The translations under genes and the position numbers were made by a program. Below the pieces are notes generated by a model, which saw only the letters and a list, made by a program, of their open reading frames with translations, ran no database searches and was not told the DNA's origin. A stretch of 64,000 nucleotides of DNA from NCBI GenBank assembly GCA_026394195.1, contig JAPKYS010000023.1, forward strand, positions 124,001 to 188,000. The letters run 5' to 3'. The stretch comes from a bacterium. GTDB lineage: Bacteria; Electryoneota; B3-LCP. How positions within the stretch are numbered: position 1 is the first letter of the stretch; each line of letters starts with the position of its first letter. Shown one piece after another: positions 9,359 to 18,358 of this stretch.

Positions 9359-10205
9359 TCAAAAACGGATTGTGGTCAACGCTGACGATTTAGCGCTGCA
9401 TCCTTCTGTAAACCGAGCAATCTGCCGCGCCCACCTGCAAGGCATCATCACCAGTACCTCAATTTTAGCCGGCGGTCCCGCCTTCAAGGAGGCGGTAGAC
9501 AGCCTGAAAGCTCTCCCCGCCCTCGGCATCGGAATTCACCTTTGCCTCGTCGATCAAATCCCAGTCTCGCCTCCGGGGATGATTCCATCTTTGGTAGACT
9601 CAGAAGGTCGTCTTCATAAATCGCACTCTATCTTTATAAAAAACTATATGTTAAAAAAAATTGACCTTGGACAGGTTAGAATTGAACTTAATGCGCAGGT
9701 TCGCAAGGTCGTTGAAACCGGACTTCAGCCAACGCACATTGACGGGCATCAGCATCTGCATGTCCTTCCTGCGATAGCTGACATAGTGGCTGATATTAGC
9801 CAAAACTACGGCATTACCCGAGTCCGGGTTCCAGAAGAGAGCTTTGGACGTTATTCTGCACCCGCATCGCTGGCGCGTCGGGCGCGGGGCAAGGTTCTAT
9901 CGATGCTTGCCAGACAGGCGCGAAGACGATTTGCCAGCAGTGGAATGAAATCGACAGATCATTTCTTTGGCTTCTTTACTGGAGGCCGCATGGATAAAGA
10001 TGCCTGGATCAAGCTGATCCCTGCCTTGAAGGAGGGGACAACTGAAATCATGGTACACCCCGGTCAAGATGACGAACTACTACAGGCGGTGACGGATTGG
10101 GGGTATCGCTGGTCCGACGAGCTGGCGGCGCTATGCGATCCGGAAATCAAATCATTGTTGCTCGCACATGGAATAAAACTTATCAACTTTGGAGACCTAA
10201 GTTGA
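9351..10205 (+). CDS. YdjC/ChbG-family carbohydrate deacetylase (HpnK-like)
   Basis: About 284 residues with the family's metal-binding signature: IVVNADDLALHPSVN near the N-terminus and HIDGHQHLHVLP in the middle (Asp/His ligands). YdjC-type enzymes remove N-acetyl groups from small amino sugars or lipid-linked amino sugars. The ATG at 9351 overlaps the upstream stop by 8 bases and is preceded by AGCGGGA; an upstream in-frame start at 9303 would extend further into the GT2 gene and is less likely. Between a polyprenyl-phosphate GT2 and a GT39 transferase it occupies the place that a deformylase (ArnD) has in the Arn pathway, suggesting deacetylation of a lipid-linked amino sugar. That role is inference. 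Confidence 0.88.
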   Translation: MPDQKRIVVNADDLALHPSVNRAICRAHLQGIITSTSILAGGPAFKEAVDSLKALPALGIGIHLCLVDQIPVSPPGMIPSLVDSEGRLHKSHSIFIKNYMLKKIDLGQVRIELNAQVRKVVETGLQPTHIDGHQHLHVLPAIADIVADISQNYGITRVRVPEESFGRYSAPASLARRARGKVLSMLARQARRRFASSGMKSTDHFFGFFTGGRMDKDAWIKLIPALKEGTTEIMVHPGQDDELLQAVTDWGYRWSDELAALCDPEIKSLLLAHGIKLINFGDLS

Positions 10206-11653
10206 ATCAATTGCGACGATTCTTGGCTTCTTTAGGGCAACCAAAAACTATCTGGATCATCTTTTCGGTCGGTCTGTTCATAAGAATTCTTTTTACTCTG
10301 CTGTTGGGAGAACGACTTCTGCCGCTTGCCGACCAGCCGGTGTTTTTGGATATGGCTGAGAACATAGCGAACGGCAAGGGCATTGTCATCAGCCAGGAGT
10401 TGGTCGGGATTCCGCACAAGGTTACTGATTCGATGCGGGTGGTGTTGGAAACAAGACCCGAGCGCGTGCGCGACGAGAAGCTACAGGCGCTTTGGGGCGT
10501 CATCAAACCGGATACGCCGACAGCATTTTTCGAACCCTTCTATCCCATCTTCCTCGGTGGAATCAGATACCTGTTCGGACCAACCCCAGGGGTGCACTAC
10601 GGACCGCACGAGGTACTACACTTCGGTCCGAAAATCACCATCGCCCGCCTGTTTCAGAGTGTCTTCGACGCACTGGTCATTCCGATTCTGTTCTACTTGG
10701 GTGTTGTTTTCTTCACACCTGCTACGGGTGGTTTGGCTGCGCTGATCTACTGCTTTTACCCTTATTCACTCGCCTTTGTAACCAATCTGGTTACTCAGAA
10801 TACCTATCTTTTCTTCCAAGCTGTGATGGTTTACTTCTTCGCGAAAACATTGACCAGGCAAACCTGGTCAAATTACATTCTGCTCGGATTAAGTGCCGGC
10901 ATCACTTTGCTGACCCGCATCTCGCTGATTACCTTCATCCCCTTCATCATTATTTGCCTCTATCTGCCGCTGCGTAAGACGCTACGGTGGGAGAAATTAG
11001 CGGTCTGCCTCCTGATTATGGTTCTAACTATCGTCCCCTGGGTCATTCGCAATAAGGTCGTGATGGGTGAAGCGCTATTGCTGCCCACTAAAGGTGGACG
11101 TAATCTCTGGGAGTACAACAACCAGATCTTTACGCCTGAGAAAATGGATGCGCCCGCGGTCGGAGTCGACTTACGCTATCAGCAATTTGCTAAAAAGAAC
11201 TACGACAAGCTAAAGCGGAAAGATCTTCTCCCTTTCCCTGATTTTACCAACGAAACCGAAATGGAGCGCGACCGGATCTTAAATGAAAGAGTCAAAGGCT
11301 TTATCCTGGCCAACCCGAGTGTATTCGTGCAGCTGTGCGGTTTTCGTCTCTATCAACTTTTTCGAATAATTCCTCGGCACTTGGGTGGCGTGATGAGTAC
11401 TGTAGCAAGTCTATTGACCTGGGGCTGGATTCTACCAGCCAGCATGTTCGGATTATTACTGTCATTTAAATCTGACTGGCAGCGGAGGTCGGTCATTTAT
11501 GCCATTGTGCTCTATACCGTCGGAACACACACGCTGACTGCCTCCGGCATCCCGCATCGAGTACCGACCGATCCCTATTTCATTCTGCTGGCAGCTTTTT
11601 GCGTCAACAGAATTTTCCACATAGAAAAAATCGAAGCCGATCGAGCCATTTGA
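10202..11653 (+). CDS. GT39-type membrane glycosyltransferase (TTG start)
   Basis: A polytopic protein of about 483 residues, similar in architecture to the product at 7207. The first helix (FIRILFTLLLGERLLPL) leads to ADQPVFLDMAENIANGKG, then FFEPFYPIF as the second signature. The start chosen is TTG 10202, which overlaps the upstream TGA (TTGA) and has GGAG at 10191-10194 with a seven-base gap; the longer frame from 10097 would overlap the deacetylase by more than 100 bases. The family transfers sugars from polyprenyl phosphate at the periplasmic face. Coupling to the GT2 and deacetylase genes suggests that it uses the product of those two enzymes. Confidence 0.87.
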   Translation: MNQLRRFLASLGQPKTIWIIFSVGLFIRILFTLLLGERLLPLADQPVFLDMAENIANGKGIVISQELVGIPHKVTDSMRVVLETRPERVRDEKLQALWGVIKPDTPTAFFEPFYPIFLGGIRYLFGPTPGVHYGPHEVLHFGPKITIARLFQSVFDALVIPILFYLGVVFFTPATGGLAALIYCFYPYSLAFVTNLVTQNTYLFFQAVMVYFFAKTLTRQTWSNYILLGLSAGITLLTRISLITFIPFIIICLYLPLRKTLRWEKLAVCLLIMVLTIVPWVIRNKVVMGEALLLPTKGGRNLWEYNNQIFTPEKMDAPAVGVDLRYQQFAKKNYDKLKRKDLLPFPDFTNETEMERDRILNERVKGFILANPSVFVQLCGFRLYQLFRIIPRHLGGVMSTVASLLTWGWILPASMFGLLLSFKSDWQRRSVIYAIVLYTVGTHTLTASGIPHRVPTDPYFILLAAFCVNRIFHIEKIEADRAI

Positions 11654-11685
11654 CCAACGCATGATACCAGGAAAAACGTAAAACC

Positions 11686-12306
11686 ATGTACATTCCACCC
11701 AAACACCATATTCCGGTACTGGAAGACCCGATTGCTTATTATTACATCCCGGTCTTTCGCTCCTTTTTCATCAAGAGATTGACCTTGTGTCTGGATCTGC
11801 TGCCTGCTGAACCAATCCCGAAAATATTGGACGTAGGCTGCGGGACCGGGATCATATTGCCTGAACTGATCAAACGTACTTCCGCAGAAATCTGGGCAGT
11901 CGATTATCTCTTGCAGGATCGTTCATTAAGAGGAATGATGAAGCTGGAAGGCATCTCCGCTTATCTGGCTGAGGCTGAACTACTCCATCTTCCCTTCGCG
12001 GCTAATTCCTTCGATGCCATATTGGTCATCAGCATTCTGGAGCACATCAAAGCCTTGCAGTCTGCCTGCGCTGAGCTCGACAGGGTGTTAAAACCTGGTG
12101 GGAGCATTGTGGCGGGATTTCCGACCAAAAACAAGATCACCGACAAACTGCTCGGACCTTCCACCGGCTTCCATGTTTCATCTCACCAACAAATACTGAC
12201 AGCCATGCGAGATCAATTCGTTGATTTTAATGAAGTCCACTTTCCCAACTTCGTTCCTCTTAACTATTCGCTCTACACGGCCTGCCGCGGTGTCAAACGA
12301 AAATAG
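11686..12306 (+). CDS. class I SAM-dependent methyltransferase (Methyltransf_11 type)
   Basis: A 206-residue soluble protein. Motif I is ILDVGCGTGIILPEL (residues ~47-61), followed by AVDYLLQD (motif post I region), FAANSFDAILVISILEHI (motif II/III region) and LDRVLKPGGSIVAGFP, all typical of small-molecule O-, N- or C-methyltransferases. It uses S-adenosylmethionine in the cytoplasm; the substrate is not predictable. It sits 32 bases after the GT39 gene and closes the first transcriptional group before a 212-base gap. Within a glycan locus a sugar O-methyltransferase or a lipid methyltransferase is plausible, but this is inference. Confidence 0.88.
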   Translation: MYIPPKHHIPVLEDPIAYYYIPVFRSFFIKRLTLCLDLLPAEPIPKILDVGCGTGIILPELIKRTSAEIWAVDYLLQDRSLRGMMKLEGISAYLAEAELLHLPFAANSFDAILVISILEHIKALQSACAELDRVLKPGGSIVAGFPTKNKITDKLLGPSTGFHVSSHQQILTAMRDQFVDFNEVHFPNFVPLNYSLYTACRGVKRK

Positions 12307-12394
12307 AGGACGTCTTCGGTTGCCATCCAACCAAGCTGCCGAGAGGTAAGAGAGGGTCAGGATTGCGAAAACGCTCGAAAACTCAGTTAATCTA

Positions 12395-12423
12395 TTGCAT
12401 CATAGATATTTTTTCAGTATATT
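12395..12423 (+). promoter_or_regulatory. putative sigma70-like promoter before the radical SAM array
   Basis: In the 212-base gap between the methyltransferase and the radical SAM array, TTGCAT (12395-12400) and TATATT (12418-12423) are 17 bases apart. The -10 box matches the consensus at 5 of 6 positions, the -35 box only at 3. The surrounding DNA is distinctly AT-rich. It would give a leader of about 90 bases before the gene at 12519. Confidence 0.35.
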
Positions 12424-12518
12424 AATAGGTTGGATAAAATAATCACGCAAGTGCAGTTGGAAAGCGTTGATATTTATTCATTTAATAATAAGAACATCCG
12501 TCAACAAGCAAGAGCAAA

Positions 12519-13940
12519 ATGCGTATCTTCTTCACTCGACCGGATAGCGAAATCGTCGCAGCGCCATCGCCCCTGGGCATGATGTCGCTGGCTGCCTACC
12601 TGCGAAAGTACCGCACTGGCGATGAATTTCAGCTTTACGACGCACGAGTACATTATACTCCGAACGACAAACTGGCCGCAATGGTGGCGGATTCCAAACC
12701 CGACGTACTCTGCATCACCAGTTTCTCTCTGGAAGCTGAGGTTTCTCATGACCTTGCTGCTCGAGTCAAAGCCCTCCGTCCCGATATCAAGATTTTTATT
12801 GGAGGCCCTTACCCGACCTCTGACCCACAAGGCGCTTTACTGGATTCCCATTTTGATATGGCTTTCGTCGGAGAAGGTGAACGAAGCTTGCTTGCAGTAT
12901 TAAATGCCCTGGATAAAGGCGATTCATTCGAAGGCATTCAGGGTATCGCCTATCGGAAAAACGGGGAGGTCGTTCACACCGGCTATCCTGAGATGATCGC
13001 CGATCTGGATGAAATCCCTATACCTGCCTGGGATTTAATCGATCTCGATTTTATGTTTTCCCGTAAGGGGAAACGATCGATGATGAATAAATTGCAGCGC
13101 AGCAACCGAGCCGTTTCGGTGTTTACCACCCGCGGATGTCCATATCAGTGTACCTACTGCCATAACGTCTTCGGTAAGAAATTACGCAAACGTTCCCCAG
13201 ATCACGTGCTGGAGGAATTTCGCCTGCTGCATGATCGATACGGCGTTCGCGAACTGGAGATCTTAGACGATATTTTCAACATGGACATGGAGCGCGCAGC
13301 GCTGATATTCGACCGTATGGAGCAGGAAAATCTGCACTTCGATATTACCTTCCCAAACGGTCTTCGCTCAGAACGCCTCGATGAACCACTGCTGAAAAAA
13401 TTCAAAAAGGGCGGCGTTTATTGGATCACAGTAGCGATTGAGACGGGTAGTCCACGTATCCAGAAGCAGATTAAAAAGAATGTCAGCCTGGAAAAGGCGC
13501 AGGAAAACATCAACCTCATCTCCAAGATGGGGATCAACTGTAACGGTTTCTTCATGATGGGTTTCCTGGACGAAACTGAAGAAGAGATCATGCAGACCAT
13601 CAACTTCGCGGTCAATTCCCAGTTGGTAATTGCCAGTTTCTTCATTTTGACGCCTTTCCCCAACACCGAAATCTACAACGAAGCCGTCAATGCCGGCATC
13701 GACATGTCGGCGCGGTTTAGTGATTACCACGATATATCGGTCAATTTATCCAAGGTGTCCACCAAACGGCTCTGGAAGCTGAAAAAATTGGCTTATCGTA
13801 AATTTTATCTCAGTCCGAAACGTGTCTTTCTAATTCTGCGAGCCAATCCCTTTAGAGTAGGAGTATGGGATGGCATCTTCTACTTGTTTAAGATGGTTTT
13901 TACTGGACGGGAGCTGCGGAAGAAAGCTGCGAGTTCTTAA
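12519..13940 (+). CDS. B12-binding-type radical SAM protein, array member 1
   Basis: A 473-residue protein: an N-terminal Rossmann-like cobalamin-type domain (residues 1-~150; start RIFFTRPDSE, loop GGPYPTSDP, GEGERS), then a radical SAM core with CPYQCTYC at C207/C211/C214, DDIFNMD, ETGSPR and FFMMGF strands, and a C-terminal basic tail with RKFYLSPKR. This is the first of five consecutive paralogs. Family chemistry is SAM radical generation, commonly methylation of unactivated carbon with methylcobalamin. No DxHxxG motif is seen. Five bases separate it from the next gene. It follows a 212-base gap with a candidate promoter, so it may head the transcript of the array. Substrate unknown; the setting suggests a sugar or lipid intermediate of the glycan locus. 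Confidence 0.9.
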   Translation: MRIFFTRPDSEIVAAPSPLGMMSLAAYLRKYRTGDEFQLYDARVHYTPNDKLAAMVADSKPDVLCITSFSLEAEVSHDLAARVKALRPDIKIFIGGPYPTSDPQGALLDSHFDMAFVGEGERSLLAVLNALDKGDSFEGIQGIAYRKNGEVVHTGYPEMIADLDEIPIPAWDLIDLDFMFSRKGKRSMMNKLQRSNRAVSVFTTRGCPYQCTYCHNVFGKKLRKRSPDHVLEEFRLLHDRYGVRELEILDDIFNMDMERAALIFDRMEQENLHFDITFPNGLRSERLDEPLLKKFKKGGVYWITVAIETGSPRIQKQIKKNVSLEKAQENINLISKMGINCNGFFMMGFLDETEEEIMQTINFAVNSQLVIASFFILTPFPNTEIYNEAVNAGIDMSARFSDYHDISVNLSKVSTKRLWKLKKLAYRKFYLSPKRVFLILRANPFRVGVWDGIFYLFKMVFTGRELRKKAASS

Positions 13941-13945
13941 CCAAA

Positions 13946-15349
13946 ATGAAAATCCTCTTTCTCCGTCCCAATTCCGGTATCCCTGTAGCGCCACCGCCCA
14001 TCGGGTTGATGTACCTGGTAGGGTATCTGCGCAAAGCCAGACCGGGAAAAGATCAAATTACCGTTTTAGACGGTCGTAGCGAGTTACCGTCGGAAGATCA
14101 GGTATTTGAAACTGTGAAGCGGGTTCAACCGGACCTGGTGGGTGTAACCAGTTTCACCATGGAAAACCGGACAGCCCACCGCTACGTCGAGCTGGCAAAA
14201 CAGTACCGAAAAGATTGTGCGACGGTAATCGGTGGACCTTACGGCACCTCGGATGCTGCCGAAGCGCTGAATGATCCAAATCTCGATTTTTCGGTGCGCG
14301 GCGAAGGTGAAGCCACCCTGACCGGATTGCTGGATGCGCTGGATACCGGCGCCTCAGTTGCCTCGCTGAATGGGCTCGCATACCGAAATAATGGAACCGT
14401 CGTTGCGGGGACATTTGCCGATTTAATTGAAGATATTAACGAGATTCCCTATCCTGCCTGGGATGCCATCAACCTCGAAAGCTATTTTATTCCCGGCAAG
14501 GTGAGGCGGTTGACCAATCCCATACAGGCGAATCTCCGCGGGATGTCGATCTTTTCTACGAGGGGTTGTCCTTATCAATGTACTTATTGTCATAACCTTT
14601 TTGGCAAGCGCCTGCGTAAAAGGTCCGTTGAAAATGTCTTGGGTGAGATCCGCTGGCTGATTGAAGATTTCAAGGTTGAGGAGATTGAATTCATCGATGA
14701 CGTTTTCAACCTGGATCGCCCTCGAGCCAAGGCGATCTGCGACGGCATTATCAATGCCGGGTGGAAGTTGGGGCTTTCGTTCCCCAACGGACTGCGCGCC
14801 GACCAGATGGATGAAGAGTTGGTGGACAAGATGAAGCAGGCAGGCGCCTACAGGATCAACTACGCGGTTGAATCAGGAACGCTGCGCGTCCAGAAGATGA
14901 TCAAGAAAAACCTGAATCTTGAACGGGCGCATGAGATTATCGATTACACGGCTGACAAAGGCATTTCCACCGGCGGCTTTTTCATGATCGGATTTCGAGA
15001 TGAGACGGAAGACGAGGTTTGGAATACTATCAATTTCGCCTTGAAAACCAAACTGCATACCGCCAGCTTCTTTATCCTGACACCTTTCCCAAATACGCCT
15101 ATGTATGAGGAAGCTCTGGCGTTGGGCTATGATATGACCGCGATTTACTCAGATTATGGCGCTGTCAGCGCTAATCTTTCCAAAGTGAGCAATCAGAAAT
15201 TGGAGCAGCTTCGAAAGATCGCCTTCCGTAAATTCTATTTTAACTTGCGCCGCATCGGATCGATCTTCAGAACTACGCCGAATAAATGGGTGCTGTTCAA
15301 GAACTTCCTCAGAACTGCCCGAATAACCTTTCTGGGGAAGGAATTTTGA
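13946..15349 (+). CDS. B12-binding-type radical SAM protein, array member 2
   Basis: A 467-residue paralog of the preceding gene with the same plan: start KILFLRPNSGIPVAPPP, GGPYGTSDA loop, CPYQCTYC cluster motif at C208/C212/C215, DDVFNLDRPRAK, AVESGTLR, FFMIGF and the tail RKFYFNLRR. Compared with the others it carries a distinct substrate-side sequence before the cluster (residues ~185-200), where the paralogs vary most. Only five bases separate it from its upstream neighbour and no clear Shine-Dalgarno is seen, so translation may depend on ribosomes finishing the previous gene. Its reaction is not predictable beyond radical SAM chemistry. Confidence 0.9.
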   Translation: MKILFLRPNSGIPVAPPPIGLMYLVGYLRKARPGKDQITVLDGRSELPSEDQVFETVKRVQPDLVGVTSFTMENRTAHRYVELAKQYRKDCATVIGGPYGTSDAAEALNDPNLDFSVRGEGEATLTGLLDALDTGASVASLNGLAYRNNGTVVAGTFADLIEDINEIPYPAWDAINLESYFIPGKVRRLTNPIQANLRGMSIFSTRGCPYQCTYCHNLFGKRLRKRSVENVLGEIRWLIEDFKVEEIEFIDDVFNLDRPRAKAICDGIINAGWKLGLSFPNGLRADQMDEELVDKMKQAGAYRINYAVESGTLRVQKMIKKNLNLERAHEIIDYTADKGISTGGFFMIGFRDETEDEVWNTINFALKTKLHTASFFILTPFPNTPMYEEALALGYDMTAIYSDYGAVSANLSKVSNQKLEQLRKIAFRKFYFNLRRIGSIFRTTPNKWVLFKNFLRTARITFLGKEF

Positions 15350-15416
15350 CACGCGTCACTGCAACATGTGACCGTAGCAAAACTAACAACGAGTCGGAAA
15401 CACCACAACAACCATC

Positions 15417-16820
15417 ATGAAAATCCTCTTAGTCCGTCCTCACTCTGAAGTCCCGTCCGCAGCGCCGCCCCTGGGATTGCTCTATCTGGCAGCTTACCTG
15501 CAGCAACACAGCTCGCACCAGATCAGTATTTGCGACGCCCGCTTCAAGGAATATAATTTCGATACGATCCAGAGCATCATCAAGGACGATAATCCCGATC
15601 TGGTCGGCATCACCAGCTTCTCCCTGGAATTCCGGGAAACGCACGAAATTGCTAAACGCAGCAAAACTGCCTGCCCTGACGTCCCTGTTATCGTGGGAGG
15701 TCCTTATGCAACCTCGGATTATCATCGCGTTCTGAGCGATGACAACGTCGACGTCGCGGTGATCGGTGAGGCGGAAAAGAGCTTTTTCCAGTTAGTTGAC
15801 GTCATGGACAAAGGCGGTGATTGGAAACAGGTCAATGAGATTGCCTACCGCGACAATGGCGCAATCCACAAGACCGAGATGCGTGAATTCATCGATGATC
15901 TCGACGAATTGCCCTACCCCGCCTGGGATCTGGTCAACCTGGAAGAATACTTCAATCGAAAAGGAACGCGCAAACGCACCTGTTTCAATCAACATCAGAT
16001 GAAGCAACGCGTCCTTTCCATCTTTACAACTCGTGGCTGTCCATACCATTGCAGCTACTGCCACAACCTCTTCGGTAAGAAACTGCGGAAACGTTCCATC
16101 GAGAACGTGATTGGCGAACTCCGGTTGATGAAAGACAAATTCGGAGTCGAAGAGGTTGAAATCATCGATGATATCTTCAACCTGGATATCGATCGCGCCA
16201 AAGAGATTTTCCGCCGGATTATCGCTGAAAAGTTCAACTTCAAATTCAGCTTTCCCAACGGATTGCGGACCGATCGCCTGGACGAAGAGCTGTTCGAGCT
16301 GTTCAAGGCGGGTGGAGTTTTCCGTTTGGTGTTTGCCATTGAATCCGGCACACCCCGGATTCAAAAACTAATCCGCAAGAACCTTGATCTGGAAAAAGCG
16401 AAGCAGAATATCGCTCTGGCGGCAAAACACAATTTTTCCATGGGTGGATTCTTCATGATGGGATTTCTGGACGAAACCGAAGAAGAAATCTGGAATACCA
16501 TCAATTTTGCCCTGGAATCCCAATTGCAGACCGGCGCTTTCTTCATTGTCACTCCGTTCCCCAATACCGAGATCTGGCAGCAAGCCCGCGATAAAGGATA
16601 TGACCTTTCAGCGGATTACGAGAATTATCAAAAAGTATCAGCCAATATCTCCAAAGTGCCGTCAAAAAGGTTGGAAAAGCTGCGCCAGATTGCCTTCCGC
16701 AGGTTTTATTTAAATCCTTGGCGACTTTACAGCTTCATGAAGACGACACCCTGGAGAGACCGTATCTTTGAGAAGATATGGATCCTGATCGCGGCATCCT
16801 TCTTTAAGTATGAGAAATAA
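15417..16820 (+). CDS. B12-binding-type radical SAM protein, array member 3
   Basis: A 467-residue protein with start KILLVRPHSEVPSAAPPLG, GGPYATSDY, CPYHCSYC at C208/C212/C215, DDIFNLDIDRAK, AIESGTPR and the tail RRFYLNPWR. By eye it is the closest relative of the next gene (array member 4): the two share most of the N-terminal domain, for example SLEFRET, KEYxFDTI and RTCFNQHQ. They look like the product of the most recent duplication in the array. The His at the second variable position of the cluster motif (PYHC) distinguishes it from the PYQC of most paralogs. Reaction class: radical SAM, probably cobalamin-assisted; substrate unknown. Confidence 0.9.
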   Translation: MKILLVRPHSEVPSAAPPLGLLYLAAYLQQHSSHQISICDARFKEYNFDTIQSIIKDDNPDLVGITSFSLEFRETHEIAKRSKTACPDVPVIVGGPYATSDYHRVLSDDNVDVAVIGEAEKSFFQLVDVMDKGGDWKQVNEIAYRDNGAIHKTEMREFIDDLDELPYPAWDLVNLEEYFNRKGTRKRTCFNQHQMKQRVLSIFTTRGCPYHCSYCHNLFGKKLRKRSIENVIGELRLMKDKFGVEEVEIIDDIFNLDIDRAKEIFRRIIAEKFNFKFSFPNGLRTDRLDEELFELFKAGGVFRLVFAIESGTPRIQKLIRKNLDLEKAKQNIALAAKHNFSMGGFFMMGFLDETEEEIWNTINFALESQLQTGAFFIVTPFPNTEIWQQARDKGYDLSADYENYQKVSANISKVPSKRLEKLRQIAFRRFYLNPWRLYSFMKTTPWRDRIFEKIWILIAASFFKYEK

Positions 16821-16868
16821 AAATAAGAACAGCTCGAGGAAACTAAGAAATTGGTGAGGTGAACTGGC

Positions 16869-18272
16869 ATGAAGATTTTATTGGTGAGGCCCCATTCTGA
16901 CGTACCTGCTGCAGCGCCGCCACTGGGGTTACTTTACCTGGCCTCCTACCTGCGTACGTTCGGTTCACACGAAATTGAAATTCTGGACGCGCGTCTGAAA
17001 GAATATGATTTCGATACCATCGGAGCCAAAATACGCCAATCCAACGCCGATCTGGTAGGGATTACCGCGTTTTCCCTGGAATTCCGGGAAACCCGTGAGA
17101 TCGCGGCTCAGAGTAAGAAAGCTCTGCCGAATGCTCGAGTTTTAGTTGGTGGACCCTACGCCACATCGGATTATAAGAAAGTCCTCAGCGATCCCAACGT
17201 AGACATCGCGGTTATGGGCGAAGCTGAGAGAACCTTTCAGCAACTGGTACAGGCGCTGGAAAGCGGAGATGATTGGACGCAGATCAATGAAATCGCATTT
17301 CGCCAGAATGGAGATGTGGTTAAAACGGCTGTGGCAGAATTTATCAGCAACCTGGATGAATTACCCTACCCCGCTTGGGACTTGGTCAATCTCGATGAGT
17401 ATTTTTACCGGAAGGGGACAGCGAAACGCACTTGCTTCAATCAGCATCAGTGGAAGAAGCGCATTCTATCGATCTTCACGACCCGGGGATGCCCATATCA
17501 ATGCACTTACTGTCATAATCTGTTCGGTAAGAAAATCCGCCAGCGTTCGGTTGAAAACGTTATCGGTGAATTGCGTTTGATGAAAGATAAATTCAACGTT
17601 GAAGAGGTCGAGATCGTTGATGACATCTTCAATCTTGACATGGATCGCGCTAAGCAGATATTTCGTCGTGTGATTGAAGAGAAGTTGGATATGAAATTCA
17701 GCTTCCCCAATGCCATTCGTTCGGATCGAGTGGATGAAGAGATGCTAGATCTGTTCAAAGCCGGGGGAGTATACCGGATCGTCTTTGCCATAGAATCCGG
17801 CAGCCCGCGCATCCAGAAAATGATCAGGAAAAACCTCGACCTTAATATCGCCAGGCGTAATATTGATCTGGCCGCCAAACGAGGTTTTTCGCTGGGCGGG
17901 TTTTTCATGATGGGATTTCTGGATGAAACCGAGGAGGAGTTGATGAGCACTATCAAATTCGCCATCGATGCTCCCATCCACACCGCTACCCTGCCAATCC
18001 TGACACCTTTCCCCGGCACGGAAATATACAACGATTTGATAGCTCGTGGGTATGATTTGCCAACCGAGTATGAGCACTACCAAAAAGTACACGTAAACAT
18101 CTCTAAAATCCCCACCGAGCGGTTGGAAAAACTGCGCCAGATGACTTTTCGTAAATTCTACCTGAGCCCACGGCGACTCTGGGGGATTCTGCGCACTACG
18201 CCATGGAAGGACCGTTTCTTTACGAAGTTATGGATCCTCTTCTTGATAGCGTTCTTTAAATACGAAAAGTAA
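16869..18272 (+). CDS. B12-binding-type radical SAM protein, array member 4
   Basis: A 467-residue near-duplicate of the preceding gene: KILLVRPHSDVPAAAPPLG start, GGPYATSDY, GEAERTF, CPYQCTYC at C208/C212/C215, DDIFNLDMDRAK, AIESGSPR and RKFYLSPRR tail. A GAGGTGA sequence upstream gives it its own ribosome site, unlike several others in the array. The C-terminal 40 residues are hydrophobic and basic (FFTKLWILFLIAFFKYEK), shared with array member 3, which suggests membrane association near lipid-linked substrates. That localisation is inference. Cobalamin dependence is assumed from the domain order, not from a DxHxxG motif. Confidence 0.9.
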   Translation: MKILLVRPHSDVPAAAPPLGLLYLASYLRTFGSHEIEILDARLKEYDFDTIGAKIRQSNADLVGITAFSLEFRETREIAAQSKKALPNARVLVGGPYATSDYKKVLSDPNVDIAVMGEAERTFQQLVQALESGDDWTQINEIAFRQNGDVVKTAVAEFISNLDELPYPAWDLVNLDEYFYRKGTAKRTCFNQHQWKKRILSIFTTRGCPYQCTYCHNLFGKKIRQRSVENVIGELRLMKDKFNVEEVEIVDDIFNLDMDRAKQIFRRVIEEKLDMKFSFPNAIRSDRVDEEMLDLFKAGGVYRIVFAIESGSPRIQKMIRKNLDLNIARRNIDLAAKRGFSLGGFFMMGFLDETEEELMSTIKFAIDAPIHTATLPILTPFPGTEIYNDLIARGYDLPTEYEHYQKVHVNISKIPTERLEKLRQMTFRKFYLSPRRLWGILRTTPWKDRFFTKLWILFLIAFFKYEK

Positions 18273-18358
18273 ACACCGGCAAATCAGTAAAAGTAAGCAG
18301 GCTGGGGGCGCCTGTTGAACAGAGAAACCAATCTTGCATCGAGAAATGGGGGGTGCAA

